DNA of 64,000 bases, taken from Micavibrio aeruginosavorus ARL-13. GTDB taxonomy: Bacteria; Pseudomonadota; Alphaproteobacteria; Micavibrionales; Micavibrionaceae. Shown in pieces: positions 1-8,992 of this stretch. How positions within the stretch are numbered: position 1 is the stretch's first letter; every line of letters begins with the position of its first letter. The stretch lies in the NCBI RefSeq assembly GCF_000226315.1, contig NC_016026.1, forward strand, positions 248,001 through 312,000. The letters run 5' to 3'. Under the pieces are notes generated by a model. The model saw only the letters and a list, made by a program, of their open reading frames with translations. It ran no database searches and had not been told where the DNA came from. A program made the translations under genes and the position numbers.

Positions 1-270
1 GTTCGCGTCATCGCGGCGTGCACCGAACATGGAGGTTGCATGAAACGCATCATCGGGCTCAGCAAAGGTGAAAACACTGGTCAGGGCCCGGCCAATCAGA
101 TCGGCGGGTTCAACACCGCAGAGCGCGGCAAAATCAGTCGTGGCAAAGAGGATTTTTCCATCCTGATCGGCGATCAGGCGCGGCACGCCGTCGTTCAGAT
201 CATCCAAGACCCGGTTTGCGACCTGTGCGGTCGCGGAGCCTGTCGGGGTTTGGGTGTCCTTTGGGGCCAT
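1..270 (-). CDS. PAS-domain protein, N-terminal part (runs off the window)
   Basis: Reading the minus strand from the ATG at 268-270 gives 90 open codons to the window edge. After a ~25-residue polar leader comes a segment typical of a PAS fold: LIADQDGKILFAT, then FAALCGVEPADLIGRAL and a Phe-rich FTFAEPDD stretch. PAS domains sense ligands, redox state or light, often at the head of histidine kinases or diguanylate cyclases. The output domain is outside the window, so the function of the whole protein is unknown. No signal peptide or membrane segment is visible in this part, so it begins as a cytosolic protein. Two palindromes lie 53-101 bp upstream of the start. Confidence 0.7.
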   Translation of the reverse strand, partial: MAPKDTQTPTGSATAQVANRVLDDLNDGVPRLIADQDGKILFATTDFAALCGVEPADLIGRALTSVFTFAEPDDAFHATSMFGARRDDAN

Positions 271-322
271 TGATTTACCAACTTACGGGCCGTTTGGCCT
301 CGTTATCCCTGTACAACTCACC

Positions 323-371
323 GATTCGAATGGTTTCGAATCACATTTAACGCCTGCCATGATGACAGGCG
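323..371. promoter_or_regulatory. Two palindromes upstream of the PAS gene
   Basis: Positions 323-342 form a perfect 8-bp inverted repeat (GATTCGAA, loop TGGT, TTCGAATC). Positions 351-371 form a second near-palindrome with CGCCTG/CAGGCG arms. Both sit between the PAS gene (starts at 270, minus) and the small gene ending at 438. They could be operators, or the second could be a weak terminator for the small gene; it lacks a clear T-run. Confidence 0.4.
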
Positions 372-437
372 GAGCGGGGCCTTTTCAACCAAAAGATTTT
401 GGAAATTTGCGCGATTATTGAAAAAGATCGCTTGACG

Positions 438-731
438 TTATGGATTTGGCTTGGGGAGTGACTGCACGCGATAAATCGCTTGCTCCACCACGGCGGCCAC
501 ATGATCGGCATGATCCGGTGCATGTTGGTTCACATAGTTCATGATGGCGCAGAGTGTCGAGATCGGACGGGCCGGGGTCAGCGGCAAAGCCGGTGTATCC
601 GCGCCATGGTGCAAGGCGCATTCATGGGTATTGGTGTCGATCGAAAAACACGCCCCACCCTCGTCCGGAGGCAGGCGGGTCAGCGCGTTGAGAACGTCGC
701 GCAACGGCGTCAAATGATCCGGCAAATCCAT
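438..731 (-). CDS. Small hypothetical protein (97 aa)
   Basis: A 97-residue acidic to neutral soluble protein with no recognised domain. It contains two Cys and several His (ACFSID, HECALHHGAD) in its middle and a C-terminal helix-like segment (HAADHVAAVVEQAI-type spacing of hydrophobics). No signal peptide or membrane segment. It is read on the same strand as the downstream PAS gene, 167 bp away. Alternative frames in the same span (plus strand 480-761) look like shadows, because their composition is rich in Arg, Gly and His. Function unknown. Confidence 0.5.
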   Translation of the reverse strand: MDLPDHLTPLRDVLNALTRLPPDEGGACFSIDTNTHECALHHGADTPALPLTPARPISTLCAIMNYVNQHAPDHADHVAAVVEQAIYRVQSLPKPNP

Positions 732-847
732 GGTCTTGGCACACCCAGTTTTATTTTTTGATTATGGGAAAATATACATCTGGATGGTGCGGTGCGTCAA
801 GTTTGTTGGGGGAGTGCCGTGAGTCATTTTGTTCCTCTTGTTCTGTT

Positions 848-945
848 CCCCCTCCCAGAGGGAGGGGGTTAGGGGGAGGGGCGTATGTTGGAAATGAACG
901 ACGACCCGATCCCCCACCCCAGCCCTCCCCCTTTGGGGGAGGGAG
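848..945. repeat. G/C-rich REP pair (BIME-like), copy 1
   Basis: Two inverted units face each other. The first (848-881) is a CCCTCCC-AGAG-GGAGGG palindrome followed by TTAGGGGGAGGGG; the second (911-944) is the reverse-oriented relative with CCCTCCCCC/GGGGGAGGG arms. The same unit pair recurs at 20808-20908 and 36340-36473, each time between genes. Translation of such units gives PPPNPLPLGGG-like peptides, a familiar sign of REP elements misread as genes. Confidence 0.8.
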
Positions 946-980
946 CTTCAATGACGCACAACCAACGGAGAGGGAGCATA

Positions 981-1025
981 AAAAAGCGCCCTCCCCGAAT
1001 GACGCGGGAAGGGCGCTTTTTAAAA
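981..1025 (-). terminator. Rho-independent terminator of the redoxin/dsbD unit
   Basis: AAAAGCGCCCT and AGGGCGCTTTT form an 11-bp stem directly after the redoxin stop codon, with T-rich flanks on both strands. It ends the minus-strand dsbD-redoxin unit. Confidence 0.8.
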
Positions 1026-1035
1026 TTTTTCCAGC

Positions 1036-1641
1036 TTAATATTTCACGCCGCAGCCATAAGGTTGGCTGCTGGCGGTTTCCACCGGCTTCCCGGCGGCCA
1101 GATCGGCCAGCGCGGCGCGGACATAGTTTTTCGCCCCGGCGATGGTGGCGGGGTCCGCACTTTTGTTATCATCAATCGCACCGGCATAGACCAGCGTGCC
1201 TTCGCCATTGATCACAAACATATGCGGGGTCGTGCTGGCGCCATAGGCATGGCCGACGGTGCCGTCACCATCCAGCAGGTAAGCGGTGGATTTGAAACCA
1301 TCGCGGGTGATGATCTCTTCGGCTTGGGCACCGGTCACGTGGCCTTGTTTGCCTTCCGCGCCGGAGTTAATCACCAGCCAGACCACGCCCTGGCCCGTGG
1401 CTTCTTCCTGCAGGGTCTGCATGTTCTTGCTGTCGTAATGCTTGCGCACGAACGGACATTCGGCGTTGGTCCATTCCAGCACAACGGTCTTGCCCTTGAA
1501 GTCGGACAGGTTATGCGATGTGCCCTTGGAATCGGTCAGGGTGAAGGCCGGTGCGGCCTCGCCCACCGTTGCGGCGGCGTGTGCGGGCAATGTCGGGGCA
1601 AACATCAGGGCTGCAACAGCCGCGGCGAGCAGGATTTTCAT
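1036..1641 (-). CDS. Periplasmic thioredoxin-like / peroxiredoxin-like protein
   Basis: This 201-residue protein has a cleavable signal peptide ending near AHA (residues 20-22), then a thioredoxin-fold redoxin/AhpC-TSA domain. The sequence EWTNAECPFVRKHY carries one likely active Cys (C62). The C-terminus PYGCGVKY carries a second Cys (C197), a tail typical of the PRX-like1 type of thiol proteins. It probably reduces peroxides or disulfides in the periplasm; the substrate is unknown. It lies 44 bp downstream of the DsbD/ScsB-like gene on the same strand, and that membrane protein could supply its electrons, so the two plausibly form one redox pathway. Confidence 0.85.
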   Translation of the reverse strand: MKILLAAAVAALMFAPTLPAHAAATVGEAAPAFTLTDSKGTSHNLSDFKGKTVVLEWTNAECPFVRKHYDSKNMQTLQEEATGQGVVWLVINSGAEGKQGHVTGAQAEEIITRDGFKSTAYLLDGDGTVGHAYGASTTPHMFVINGEGTLVYAGAIDDNKSADPATIAGAKNYVRAALADLAAGKPVETASSQPYGCGVKY

Positions 1642-1685
1642 GGTCGGTCTCTCTCCATTTATGGTGGGGTTTAAACGCAGGACAC

Positions 1686-3836
1686 TTACTCTTGATTGAT
1701 CACGCCCGCTACGATGCCGGGTGTCAGGATTTGTGGCAAGACCACCGCATCCGGACGTGTGCCGTTTACAGCAGGCGGATAGTACACGTAGAGCGGAACG
1801 CCATTGCGTCCATAGGATTCCAGAAATTTTGTGATTTCCGGATTCTGGTTGGTCCAGTCGCCTTTCAGGTAGGCGATGTTCTTGGCCTTGAACAAATTCA
1901 TCGTATCCATCGTGGCGATGGCGACGCGTTCATTGACCTTGCACGTAATGCACCATGCGGCGGTCATGTTGATAAACACGGCCTGATCGGTGGCCAGCAG
2001 TTCGTTCAGCCGCGCGGTGGTAAAGGGTTCGGATTCGCCATTGTGCATGGCGGTTGCGGCCATGGGGGCTTCGTCCATCATCGGTTTGGCCATCGGGGCG
2101 AAGGGCAACAAAGCCAGTGCCAGTGCAACCAATCCCAGAAGGGTGATGATGATGCGGCCCGTGCCTTGGTGCGGGCGGTGCGACAACATCCACAGCGCAA
2201 AGGCGATCAACACCATGCCCATCAGCGCGGCCAACACGCCGTGCGGTCCGCTTTGCAGGCTCAAAACCCAGATCAGCCAGACGGCGGACGCATACATCGG
2301 GAACGCCAAAAATTCGCGGAAGCGCAACATCCACGCCCCCGGTTTCGGCAAGGCCCGCGCCAGCGCCGGAACGAAGCACAGCGCCAGATACGGCAAGGCC
2401 AGCCCCAGCCCCAACGCCATAAAGACGGACAGGGCGATAACGGGCGGCTGCACCAGCGCATAGCCCAACGCCGCCGCCATAAACGGTGCGGTGCAGGGGG
2501 TAGCGACAATGGTGGCCAGCATGCCAGTGAAGAACGACCCGCGCAGACCCGATTGCCCCGCCAGTTTTTGTCCCACGCCCGCCAATTGTCCGCCAAATTC
2601 AAACACGCCGGACAAAGACAAGCCGATCACGAACAGCAGATAGGCCAGCGCCAGAATGACCTGCGGGTTCTGCAACTGGAACCCCCAGCCTATTTGCGCG
2701 CCGCCGGACTTCAGCGCAATCAACGCTCCGGCAATCACGCCAAAGCACAACAAGATGCCAGCGGTATAGGCCAGCCCATGCGCGCGGGCGTGGTTTTTTT
2801 CTTTCCCCTGCATCTGCACCAGCTTCAGCGCCTTCAGTGACAAAACCGGAAACACGCACGGCATCAAATTCAAAACCATGCCGCCCAGAAGCGCGAAGAG
2901 CAGAGCCTGCACCAAAGTGGTTGTCGGGGCGGGCGGCGGTGTAGTGACAGAAGTGGGTATGGCGGCCGTATTTGGCGCGGGGGATGCGGCGGTGGTAATC
3001 GTACCCGGTTCAATCGTGACGCTGTGGGCGCGGTCATTGGCGGTCAACACGACATCAAAGGCACCCAACTCCTCAATCGGGCGGGTGGTGTCGCGGGCCT
3101 GGCGAATGGTGATGGTGTTGTCGGTGGCCTCAATAACGGGGGCTGCATTGTTGATCACCGCGCCCCATTCATGTGGAAACAGGCGCAGCGCTGCCGTGTC
3201 GATTCCGGTCAGGGCCGCAGCGTCGTTGGCCGTGATGGTCACGATAAAGTCCTGATCATTGACGTTATACGTGCCGGTGGCATCCAGCGCGGTGGGCAAT
3301 GCGGCCCGCGCGGCGGCGATGGCGGATTCATCCGCCGGGGTGTCCGTGCCATCCCCGGCATTCAATGTGATTTCATGGCTGGAAAACTCCGGGATGCAAA
3401 TATCGTGGCACACCAGAATTTCAACATCGGCTTTAATCGTGATGGGCCCGGCGGGCAGGGTGGCGGGGATCGTGATGTCCTGCAACAAGGTTGCAGAATT
3501 TTCGTACCCGTAATTCATCAACCCGGCATACGGCACCGCATGCGGCGCGGGCCAGTGCAATGTGGTGGCGGTGAACCCATCGGGCAGGGTCCATGTGATA
3601 TTGGGGGCCATACCGGAATCGCCGGGGTTGCGCCAATAGGTATGCCACCCGTCCTTGATGGTTTGTTCCACGGCGATCTGGATCGTGGTGCCTGCTTCAA
3701 CCGGATTTTTTTCCGGGATCAGGCGGATATTGACGTTGGGGGCTGTGCTCGTCGGTTGGGCCTGTGCCGCCCCTGCGGGAACCGCCAGACTGAGGGCCAG
3801 CAGAGAGGCGAGGGTCAACAGGGGGCGGAAGCGCAT
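1686..3836 (-). CDS. dsbD: DsbD/ScsB-type thiol:disulfide interchange protein
   Basis: This protein (716 aa from the chosen start) moves electrons from cytoplasmic thioredoxin across the inner membrane to periplasmic thiol proteins. It has a signal peptide; an N-terminal periplasmic Ig-like domain with CHDICIPE near residue 145; a central DsbD membrane domain of about eight helices with conserved Pro-Cys pairs (LMPCVFPV, ATPCTAPF); and a C-terminal thioredoxin domain with CITC at about 629-632. The domain set and size fit the ScsB/alphaproteobacterial DsbD group. The ATG at 3834-3836 is preferred over one 33 bp upstream because it starts the signal peptide directly (MRFRPLLTLAS). The redoxin gene downstream is a likely partner. 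Confidence 0.9.
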   Translation of the reverse strand: MRFRPLLTLASLLALSLAVPAGAAQAQPTSTAPNVNIRLIPEKNPVEAGTTIQIAVEQTIKDGWHTYWRNPGDSGMAPNITWTLPDGFTATTLHWPAPHAVPYAGLMNYGYENSATLLQDITIPATLPAGPITIKADVEILVCHDICIPEFSSHEITLNAGDGTDTPADESAIAAARAALPTALDATGTYNVNDQDFIVTITANDAAALTGIDTAALRLFPHEWGAVINNAAPVIEATDNTITIRQARDTTRPIEELGAFDVVLTANDRAHSVTIEPGTITTAASPAPNTAAIPTSVTTPPPAPTTTLVQALLFALLGGMVLNLMPCVFPVLSLKALKLVQMQGKEKNHARAHGLAYTAGILLCFGVIAGALIALKSGGAQIGWGFQLQNPQVILALAYLLFVIGLSLSGVFEFGGQLAGVGQKLAGQSGLRGSFFTGMLATIVATPCTAPFMAAALGYALVQPPVIALSVFMALGLGLALPYLALCFVPALARALPKPGAWMLRFREFLAFPMYASAVWLIWVLSLQSGPHGVLAALMGMVLIAFALWMLSHRPHQGTGRIIITLLGLVALALALLPFAPMAKPMMDEAPMAATAMHNGESEPFTTARLNELLATDQAVFINMTAAWCITCKVNERVAIATMDTMNLFKAKNIAYLKGDWTNQNPEITKFLESYGRNGVPLYVYYPPAVNGTRPDAVVLPQILTPGIVAGVINQE

Positions 3837-3880
3837 GGTTAAGATCCTGATTTTTCCGGTAAAACACAAACGGCTTCAAT

Positions 3881-3908
3881 AATGTAGCCTATTCCCGGCC
3901 GGGGGCAA
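3881..3908 (-). promoter_or_regulatory. Candidate promoter of dsbD-redoxin
   Basis: On the minus strand TTGCCC (3903-3908) and TACATT (3881-3886) are 16 bp apart, about 45 bp before the dsbD start. It lies back to back with the candidate aacS promoter. Confidence 0.4.
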
Positions 3909-3922
3909 GAGTCCGGGTGCGC

Positions 3923-3951
3923 TTGACTCTTATCATGGGGTGTAGAGAATA
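3923..3951 (+). promoter_or_regulatory. Candidate promoter of acetoacetyl-CoA synthetase
   Basis: TTGACT (3923-3928), a 17-bp spacer and AGAATA (3946-3951), 27 bp before the start codon at 3978. The -10 match is only moderate. Confidence 0.4.
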
Positions 3952-3977
3952 CCCGCGGACCTTATGGGGGATCAGCA

Positions 3978-5987
3978 ATGGGGCAGGCAAAAATGACCAA
4001 AACCGACCGGGACGCCGTTATCACCAAAAACGGGAACGGCCCGCTCTGGAGCCCTGATCGCGTCCGCCGCGACCGGTCCAGCCTGCACCATTTTATGGAA
4101 CGCGCCGAAGTGCGCGCGGGTCAGGAATTTTCCGATTATGACAGCATCTGGCGCTGGAGCGTCGACAACACTGAATCATTCTGGGATCTGGTGTGGGATG
4201 CGTGCGGGGTGATCGGGGATAAGGGTGCGACCATTCTGCAAGATGGCGACCGGATGCCCGGCGCTACGTTTTTCCCCGATGCGCGCGTGAACTACGCCGA
4301 AAATCTGCTGCGCCGTCGCGATGATGCGGTCGCCATGATCTTCCGCAATGAAAAGGGCGAGGAACGCCAGCTTTCCTTCAATGATGTTTACGACCTGTCC
4401 TCCCAAATCGCGCAGGCCTTGCACCATGCGGGTGTGGGCGAAGGGGACCGCGTGGCGGCCTTTATGCCCAACACGCCGGAAACCATTATCGCCATGCTGG
4501 CCGCGACGTCGCTGGGCGCGATCTGGTCCTCGGCCTCGCCCGATTTCGGGGTGCAGGGGTTGGTGGATCGGTTCGGCCAGATTGAACCGAAGGTTTTGTT
4601 CGCCGTTGATGCCTATTACTACAACGGCAAAACGGTGGATTGTCTGCACCGCGTGGCCGAGGTGCAGCCGCGCCTGCCGGGCTTGCAATGCACGGTGATT
4701 GTTCCGTTCGTGAATCCCAATCCGGATCTGACGGGTTTGGATCGGGCTGTCACGTTGGGTGATTTTGTCGCCCCGTTCGTGCCGCGCGATATGTATTTCA
4801 ACCGCGTGGCGTTTAATCACCCGCTGTTTATCATGTTTTCGTCCGGCACGACGGGCATCCCCAAATGCATCGTGCATGGCCATGGTGGCACGCTGATCCA
4901 GCATTTGAAGGAACATCAACTGCAATGCGATATTGGTGAGGGGGACCGCGTGTTCTACTTCACCACCTGTGGCTGGATGATGTGGAACTGGCTGGTATCG
5001 GCATTGGCCTCGGGTTGCACGCTGATGCTGTTTGACGGGTCGCCGTTCTACCCGAATGGCAAGACGCTGTGGGATTTCGCCGAAAAACATTCCTGCACCT
5101 TGTTTGGTACGGCGGCGAAATATATCGACGCGCTGAAGGCCGCGGGCCTGCGCCCCGGGGATGAGCATGATTTATCTGCCCTGCGCGTGATAACCTCGAC
5201 CGGGTCGCCGTTGGTGCATGAATCGTTCGATTATATTTACGATGCAATCAAGAAAGACGTGCATCTGGCGTCCATCTCCGGCGGGACGGATATTATTTCC
5301 TGCTTCGTGCTGGGCAATCCGCTCTCTCCCGTCTGGCGCGGGGAAATTCAGGGGCCGGGCCTGGGTATGGCCGTGGATGCGTTTGACGAAGATGGCAAAC
5401 CCATTCCGGCGGGCGCGGGTTCGGGCGAACTGGTCTGCACCAAACCCTTCCCGTCGATGCCGGTGATGTTCTGGAACGATCACGATGGCGCGAAATATCA
5501 CGCGGCCTATTTCGAACGGTTTGACAATGTCTGGTGCCATGGCGACTGGATCGAACGCACCAATCATGGTGGCTTTATCATTCATGGCCGATCGGATGCG
5601 ACCCTGAACCCCGGCGGCGTGCGCATTGGCACCGCGGAAATTTATCGCCAGGTGGAACAAATCCCCGAAGTCATCGAATCCATCGCCGTGGGTCAGGATT
5701 GGGACAATGACGTGCGCGTCGTTTTGTTCGTGCGCCTGCGTGATGGTGTGACGTTGAGTGGCGAACTGGCCGACCGGATCAAGGCACAAATCCGCGCCGG
5801 GGCCTCACCGCGTCACGTTCCCGCGCGCATCATCGCCGTCACCGACATTCCCCGCACCAAATCTGGCAAAATCACCGAACTGGCCGTGCGCGACATCATC
5901 CATGGGCGTAAGGTGAAGAATGTCGAAGCCCTGGCCAACCCCGAAGCGTTGGATTTGTATAAAGACCTTCCGGAATTGAAAGCGTAA
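3978..5987 (+). CDS. aacS: Acetoacetyl-CoA synthetase
   Basis: This ANL-superfamily enzyme (669 aa, EC 6.2.1.16) activates acetoacetate to acetoacetyl-CoA with ATP, in the cytosol. The AMP-binding signature SSGTTGIPK lies near residue 288-296, the GGTDI motif is in the middle, and the PRTKSGKI motif near the end carries the adenylation-linked lysine (K631). The N-terminal WSPD and the [11 protein letters not shown] segment are typical of acetoacetate rather than acetate ligases. GGGGGAT lies before the ATG; a second ATG five codons in is possible. With bdhA (44.3 kb) and the Tyr-degradation operon (46-50 kb), which makes acetoacetate, it forms a ketone-body-use route. Confidence 0.92.
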   Translation: MGQAKMTKTDRDAVITKNGNGPLWSPDRVRRDRSSLHHFMERAEVRAGQEFSDYDSIWRWSVDNTESFWDLVWDACGVIGDKGATILQDGDRMPGATFFPDARVNYAENLLRRRDDAVAMIFRNEKGEERQLSFNDVYDLSSQIAQALHHAGVGEGDRVAAFMPNTPETIIAMLAATSLGAIWSSASPDFGVQGLVDRFGQIEPKVLFAVDAYYYNGKTVDCLHRVAEVQPRLPGLQCTVIVPFVNPNPDLTGLDRAVTLGDFVAPFVPRDMYFNRVAFNHPLFIMFSSGTTGIPKCIVHGHGGTLIQHLKEHQLQCDIGEGDRVFYFTTCGWMMWNWLVSALASGCTLMLFDGSPFYPNGKTLWDFAEKHSCTLFGTAAKYIDALKAAGLRPGDEHDLSALRVITSTGSPLVHESFDYIYDAIKKDVHLASISGGTDIISCFVLGNPLSPVWRGEIQGPGLGMAVDAFDEDGKPIPAGAGSGELVCTKPFPSMPVMFWNDHDGAKYHAAYFERFDNVWCHGDWIERTNHGGFIIHGRSDATLNPGGVRIGTAEIYRQVEQIPEVIESIAVGQDWDNDVRVVLFVRLRDGVTLSGELADRIKAQIRAGASPRHVPARIIAVTDIPRTKSGKITELAVRDIIHGRKVKNVEALANPEALDLYKDLPELKA

Positions 5988-6138
5988 GAAAAGGGGGCGG
6001 GTCAAATCACCTTTTTTATCGCCCGATGGTCCGTGAGCGGTGCGGATCAGGGGTGCGTTTTGGATATGGGTGGTGAAATATCGTGCTTTTTCAAATGATT
6101 GGCGAGGTCGCTTATAAAAATCAAGCGTATGACGCTAT

Positions 6139-6186
6139 AAAATCCTAAGAATTCCTTTGACTCATTCTTAGGGTTTTCCCTATAAA
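6139..6186 (+). promoter_or_regulatory. Promoter of the aminotransferase gene overlapped by a long palindrome
   Basis: TTGACT (6157-6162), an 18-bp spacer and TATAAA (6181-6186) make a good sigma-70-type promoter. A palindrome spans 6139-6177: AAAA, one mismatch, CCTAAGAAT, an 11-nt centre, ATTCTTAGG, mismatch, TTTT. Its right arm falls in the spacer and the -35 lies in its centre, so a bound dimer would block polymerase. The alternative is an A/T-rich terminator for aacS. The rest of the 5988-6303 gap shows no gene. Confidence 0.5.
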
Positions 6187-6303
6187 ACGAATATCAGGTC
6201 ACGGCGGACGTTTTAAAAGATCGGCTGGACCGCGATACGATGAACCGGGCAAATGCCGGTTTAGAGTTGGTGTGAAAAAGAAAAACAAAGGGTGTAAGGC
6301 GCT

Positions 6304-7539
6304 ATGGTGGCTCTGCCTCCGCGCGATGGTAACGGACAATTGCTTTCCGGTCTGAATGACCGCGATGCATCAAAAACCGCGCCGTTTATGCGCCCGATCC
6401 TGAATGACATTCATCACAATCCCGGTGCCGAAATCGTCCGCTATGCGCGCGGACGCGACAATATGATCGCGCTCAGCATGGGCGAAGGCGATGCGCCGAC
6501 GCCGGATTTTATTATCCGCAGCGTTCAAGATGCGTTGGGCCGTGGTGAAACATTTTATTCCCCGCCGCTGGGCCGTCCCGAATTGCGCCAGGCTTTGTCC
6601 GCGTATTATCTGCGCCATTACGGCCACGATATTCCGATGGAGCGTTTTTTTGTAACGCCATCGGGCACGTCGGCGGTGCATCTGGCGCTGGCCGCCGTGT
6701 TGGAAAAGGGTGACGAAGTCATCGCCGTTGTGCCGATGTGGAAAAACCTGCTCGGCGCGATGCGTTTGCAACAGGCAGATATTAAACCGGTTTATCTGGA
6801 TCTATCGGCGGATGGTCAGGACTGGGTCCTGAATGTTGAACGCCTGTTCGATGCGGTGAGCCCGAACACGCGCGCCATCGTCATCAATTCCCCGAACAAC
6901 CCGACCGGATGGATCATGACCACCGATCAAATGCGCGCCGTGATGGATTTTGCCCGCGCGCGCGGCATCTGGGTGATTTCGGATGAAGTGTATAGCCGTA
7001 TGGTCTATGGCGTATCCTGCGCCCCCAGTTTTCTGGATGTGGCGGAACCCGATGATCGCTTGCTGGTGATCAACAGCTTCTCCAAAAACTGGGCTATGAC
7101 GGGCTGGCGTTTGGGCTGGCTGATCGGGCCGAAAGAGGCCGAGCAGAAGATTTACGATCTGGTCCTGTATGATTCCCTGTGCCCGAATACGTTCACGCAA
7201 TTCGGCGCGATCGCCGCATTGGAGCAGGGCGAGGATTTCATTGCAGAGCAAAAAATCCGCTACGAACATAACATGCAGATCGTGCAAAGTTATTTCGACG
7301 ATATTGGCGGCATCATTGCCCCGCGCACGCGCATGGGTTTTTACAGCTTTTTCAAGGTTGATGGTCATGAAGATTGCATGGCGTTGGCCCGCAATCTGGT
7401 TGATCAGGCCGGGCTTGTTCTGGTGCCGGGTTGCGCCTTCGGTGAAAATGTGAAAGGTTTCATGCGGATGTGCTTTGCCGTTTCTGAACCGCGCCTGCGT
7501 CTGGCGCTGGACCGGTTTGCAACGGCCATAAAGCGCTAA
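6304..7539 (+). CDS. PLP-dependent aminotransferase, class I/II
   Basis: This 411-residue fold-type I aminotransferase moves an amino group between an amino acid and a 2-oxo acid using pyridoxal phosphate. Visible marks are MGEGDAPTPDF near the N-terminus, the SPNNPTGW segment near residue 200, SDEVYSRMVYG, and SFSKNWAMTGWRLGW with the Schiff-base lysine K261. It belongs to the aspartate/aromatic group, but the substrate cannot be read from sequence alone. It could supply the Tyr to 4-hydroxyphenylpyruvate step needed by the hpd operon, though it is 40 kb away. Its start follows a ~110-nt leader from the palindrome-covered promoter. The SpoU gene follows 34 bp later. Confidence 0.85.
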   Translation: MVALPPRDGNGQLLSGLNDRDASKTAPFMRPILNDIHHNPGAEIVRYARGRDNMIALSMGEGDAPTPDFIIRSVQDALGRGETFYSPPLGRPELRQALSAYYLRHYGHDIPMERFFVTPSGTSAVHLALAAVLEKGDEVIAVVPMWKNLLGAMRLQQADIKPVYLDLSADGQDWVLNVERLFDAVSPNTRAIVINSPNNPTGWIMTTDQMRAVMDFARARGIWVISDEVYSRMVYGVSCAPSFLDVAEPDDRLLVINSFSKNWAMTGWRLGWLIGPKEAEQKIYDLVLYDSLCPNTFTQFGAIAALEQGEDFIAEQKIRYEHNMQIVQSYFDDIGGIIAPRTRMGFYSFFKVDGHEDCMALARNLVDQAGLVLVPGCAFGENVKGFMRMCFAVSEPRLRLALDRFATAIKR

Positions 7540-7573
7540 GGATCACCCTTAGACGACAAAGGTTCCCCTCCGT

Positions 7574-8143
7574 ATGATGCGCGGTTTCTTTGGTGTTGGT
7601 GTGCAAAGCATCAGCAAAGAACAAAATCTTGGCAATCTGGTTCGGACCACCCATGCCTTTGGCGGGTCGTTTTTCTTTACCATCAAACCGGACATTGATC
7701 TGGATCTGGTCCGCGTGTCGGATACGTCCGATGCGTTCGATCATCTGCCGTTGTACAATTTTGACTCGGTCGACAATTTGCGCCTGCCCGCCGGATGCCA
7801 GTTGGTGGGGGTGGAACTGACGGATGAATCCATTCCGTTACCGTCCTTTCGCCATCCCACACGGGCGGCCTATGTGCTGGGGCCGGAGATGGGCAGCCTG
7901 TCGCCTGACCTGCTCGCCAAATGCGACCATGTCATCCGCATTCCCATGAAATTCTGTGTCAATGTCGGGGTGGCCGGGGCGATTGTTATGTATGACCGGA
8001 TGGTGTCGCTGGGTCGGTTTGCGGATCGCCCCGTTGCGGCAGGTGGGCCGATGGATGCCCATCTGGGCAACATGCCGGCGCCCGTCTGGCAACCGCGCCG
8101 GGTTATTCGCCATCCGCTAAAAGGGCGGAAAGTGACGGAATAG
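7574..8143 (+). CDS. SpoU/TrmH-family RNA 2'-O-methyltransferase
   Basis: This 189-residue protein has the SPOUT knot of SpoU enzymes: an N-terminal KEQNLGNLVRTTHAFG segment (motif 1 with the Asn/Arg typical of the family), YVLGPEMGSLS (motif 2) and FCVNVGVAGAIVMYDRM (motif 3). These enzymes methylate the 2'-OH of a ribose in tRNA or rRNA using S-adenosylmethionine. It is a minimal version without an N-terminal L30e-like substrate domain, close in size to TrmL/TrmH-type proteins; the exact RNA target is not clear. Two adjacent ATG codons occur at 7574 and 7577. It probably shares a transcript with the aminotransferase upstream. Confidence 0.85.
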   Translation: MMRGFFGVGVQSISKEQNLGNLVRTTHAFGGSFFFTIKPDIDLDLVRVSDTSDAFDHLPLYNFDSVDNLRLPAGCQLVGVELTDESIPLPSFRHPTRAAYVLGPEMGSLSPDLLAKCDHVIRIPMKFCVNVGVAGAIVMYDRMVSLGRFADRPVAAGGPMDAHLGNMPAPVWQPRRVIRHPLKGRKVTE

Positions 8144-8243
8144 GTGGCTTGTATGCCGCCCTGTGTTTTTCGGTTGCCAAGGCGGCCCGATTCTCTACAC
8201 TGGTCCCGAGTTAGTCCCATGATCGCAAAGGATGATTTGAACC

Positions 8244-8771
8244 ATGCCGATGCCGCGCGCTTCTTTGTTTCTGTTTTCTCTGGCTCTTGTTTCCGGTTTG
8301 ACGCTGGCCGCCCCGGCGGCGCAGGCGCAGAACCCGGTTGAACTGGGCGTCCACGGAAACTGGACGGCCTATCGGATTGACGAAACCGGGGGCAAGGTCT
8401 GCTACATGGCGGCCCAGCCGGACAAGGCCGAGGGCAAATATAACCGCCGTGGCGAAATCTTCGCCCTGATCACGCACCGCCCGGCCGAAGGCAGCCGCAA
8501 CGTTTTCAGCTATATCGCTGGCTATGAATACAAGCCGGGCAGCGACGTGACGGTGACGATTGACGGTCAGTCTTATACCCTGTTCTCACAGGATGACACG
8601 GCCTGGGCTCCGGACGCGGCAACGGACGAGAAAATCGCCAATGCCATCCGCAAGGGGTCCAAAATGGTGGTCAAGGGGCGGTCCAGCCGCGACACGGCCA
8701 CCACCGATACCTTTATCCTGAAGGGGTCGGGCGCGGCTCATGACGCGATCAATGAGGCCTGTGCGAAATAA
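8244..8771 (+). CDS. IalB-family (invasion-associated locus B) periplasmic protein
   Basis: This 175-residue exported protein has a signal peptide ending near AQA (residues 27-29), then a beta-rich domain with GNWTAYRIDE, KVCYMAAQP and a final Cys (NEACAK), so one disulfide is likely. These features match the IalB family common in alphaproteobacteria; its role outside Bartonella invasion is not settled. In many alphaproteobacteria an ialB-like gene sits beside tldD and ctaC; here it is ~11 kb from tldD. A good terminator follows. Confidence 0.8.
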   Translation: MPMPRASLFLFSLALVSGLTLAAPAAQAQNPVELGVHGNWTAYRIDETGGKVCYMAAQPDKAEGKYNRRGEIFALITHRPAEGSRNVFSYIAGYEYKPGSDVTVTIDGQSYTLFSQDDTAWAPDAATDEKIANAIRKGSKMVVKGRSSRDTATTDTFILKGSGAAHDAINEACAK

Positions 8772-8797
8772 GAATTCTCTTGAGATAAAATTGGCTA

Positions 8798-8826
8798 AAA
8801 AGGCGCGGGTTTCCGCGCTTTTTTAT
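8798..8826 (+). terminator. Terminator after the IalB-like gene
   Basis: AAAAAGGCGCGG-TTT-CCGCGCTTTTTT: short GC stem followed by six T residues, 27 bp after the stop codon. Confidence 0.8.
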
Positions 8827-8963
8827 GTTCTGTTGCGGCGCAAGCCATTGAAATTAGACGGCATTTTATCGAATCCCATCATTTTGTTAACGCGTTGTGG
8901 ATAAGATTAGGAAATAAGGCGATTTTGGGGCCGTTTTGGGGCGGCTCTACACAAAAAAGCCCT

Positions 8964-8992
8964 TTGGATAAAAGGGTTAACGCCCTTATAAA
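8964..8992 (+). promoter_or_regulatory. Candidate promoter of the M23 peptidase gene
   Basis: TTGGAT (8964-8969), a 17-bp spacer and TATAAA (8987-8992), giving a leader of roughly 210 nt. The rest of the 8827-9206 gap is AT-rich and holds one consensus DnaA box (8896-8904) but no convincing gene. Confidence 0.45.

Noticed and set aside
751-1211. Several short frames with PPPNPLPLGGG-like peptides
   Set aside because: They translate REP units; the same applies to the frames at 20581-20951 and 36321-36566.
1551-2840. 429-codon open frame antisense to dsbD
   Set aside because: Low-complexity Gln/Arg/His-rich translation; dsbD on the other strand is certain.
8896-8904. Consensus DnaA box (TTATCCACA) as a sign of a replication origin
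   Set aside because: A single 9-bp site is expected about once by chance in a window this size; no cluster of boxes and no dnaA/hemE neighbours.
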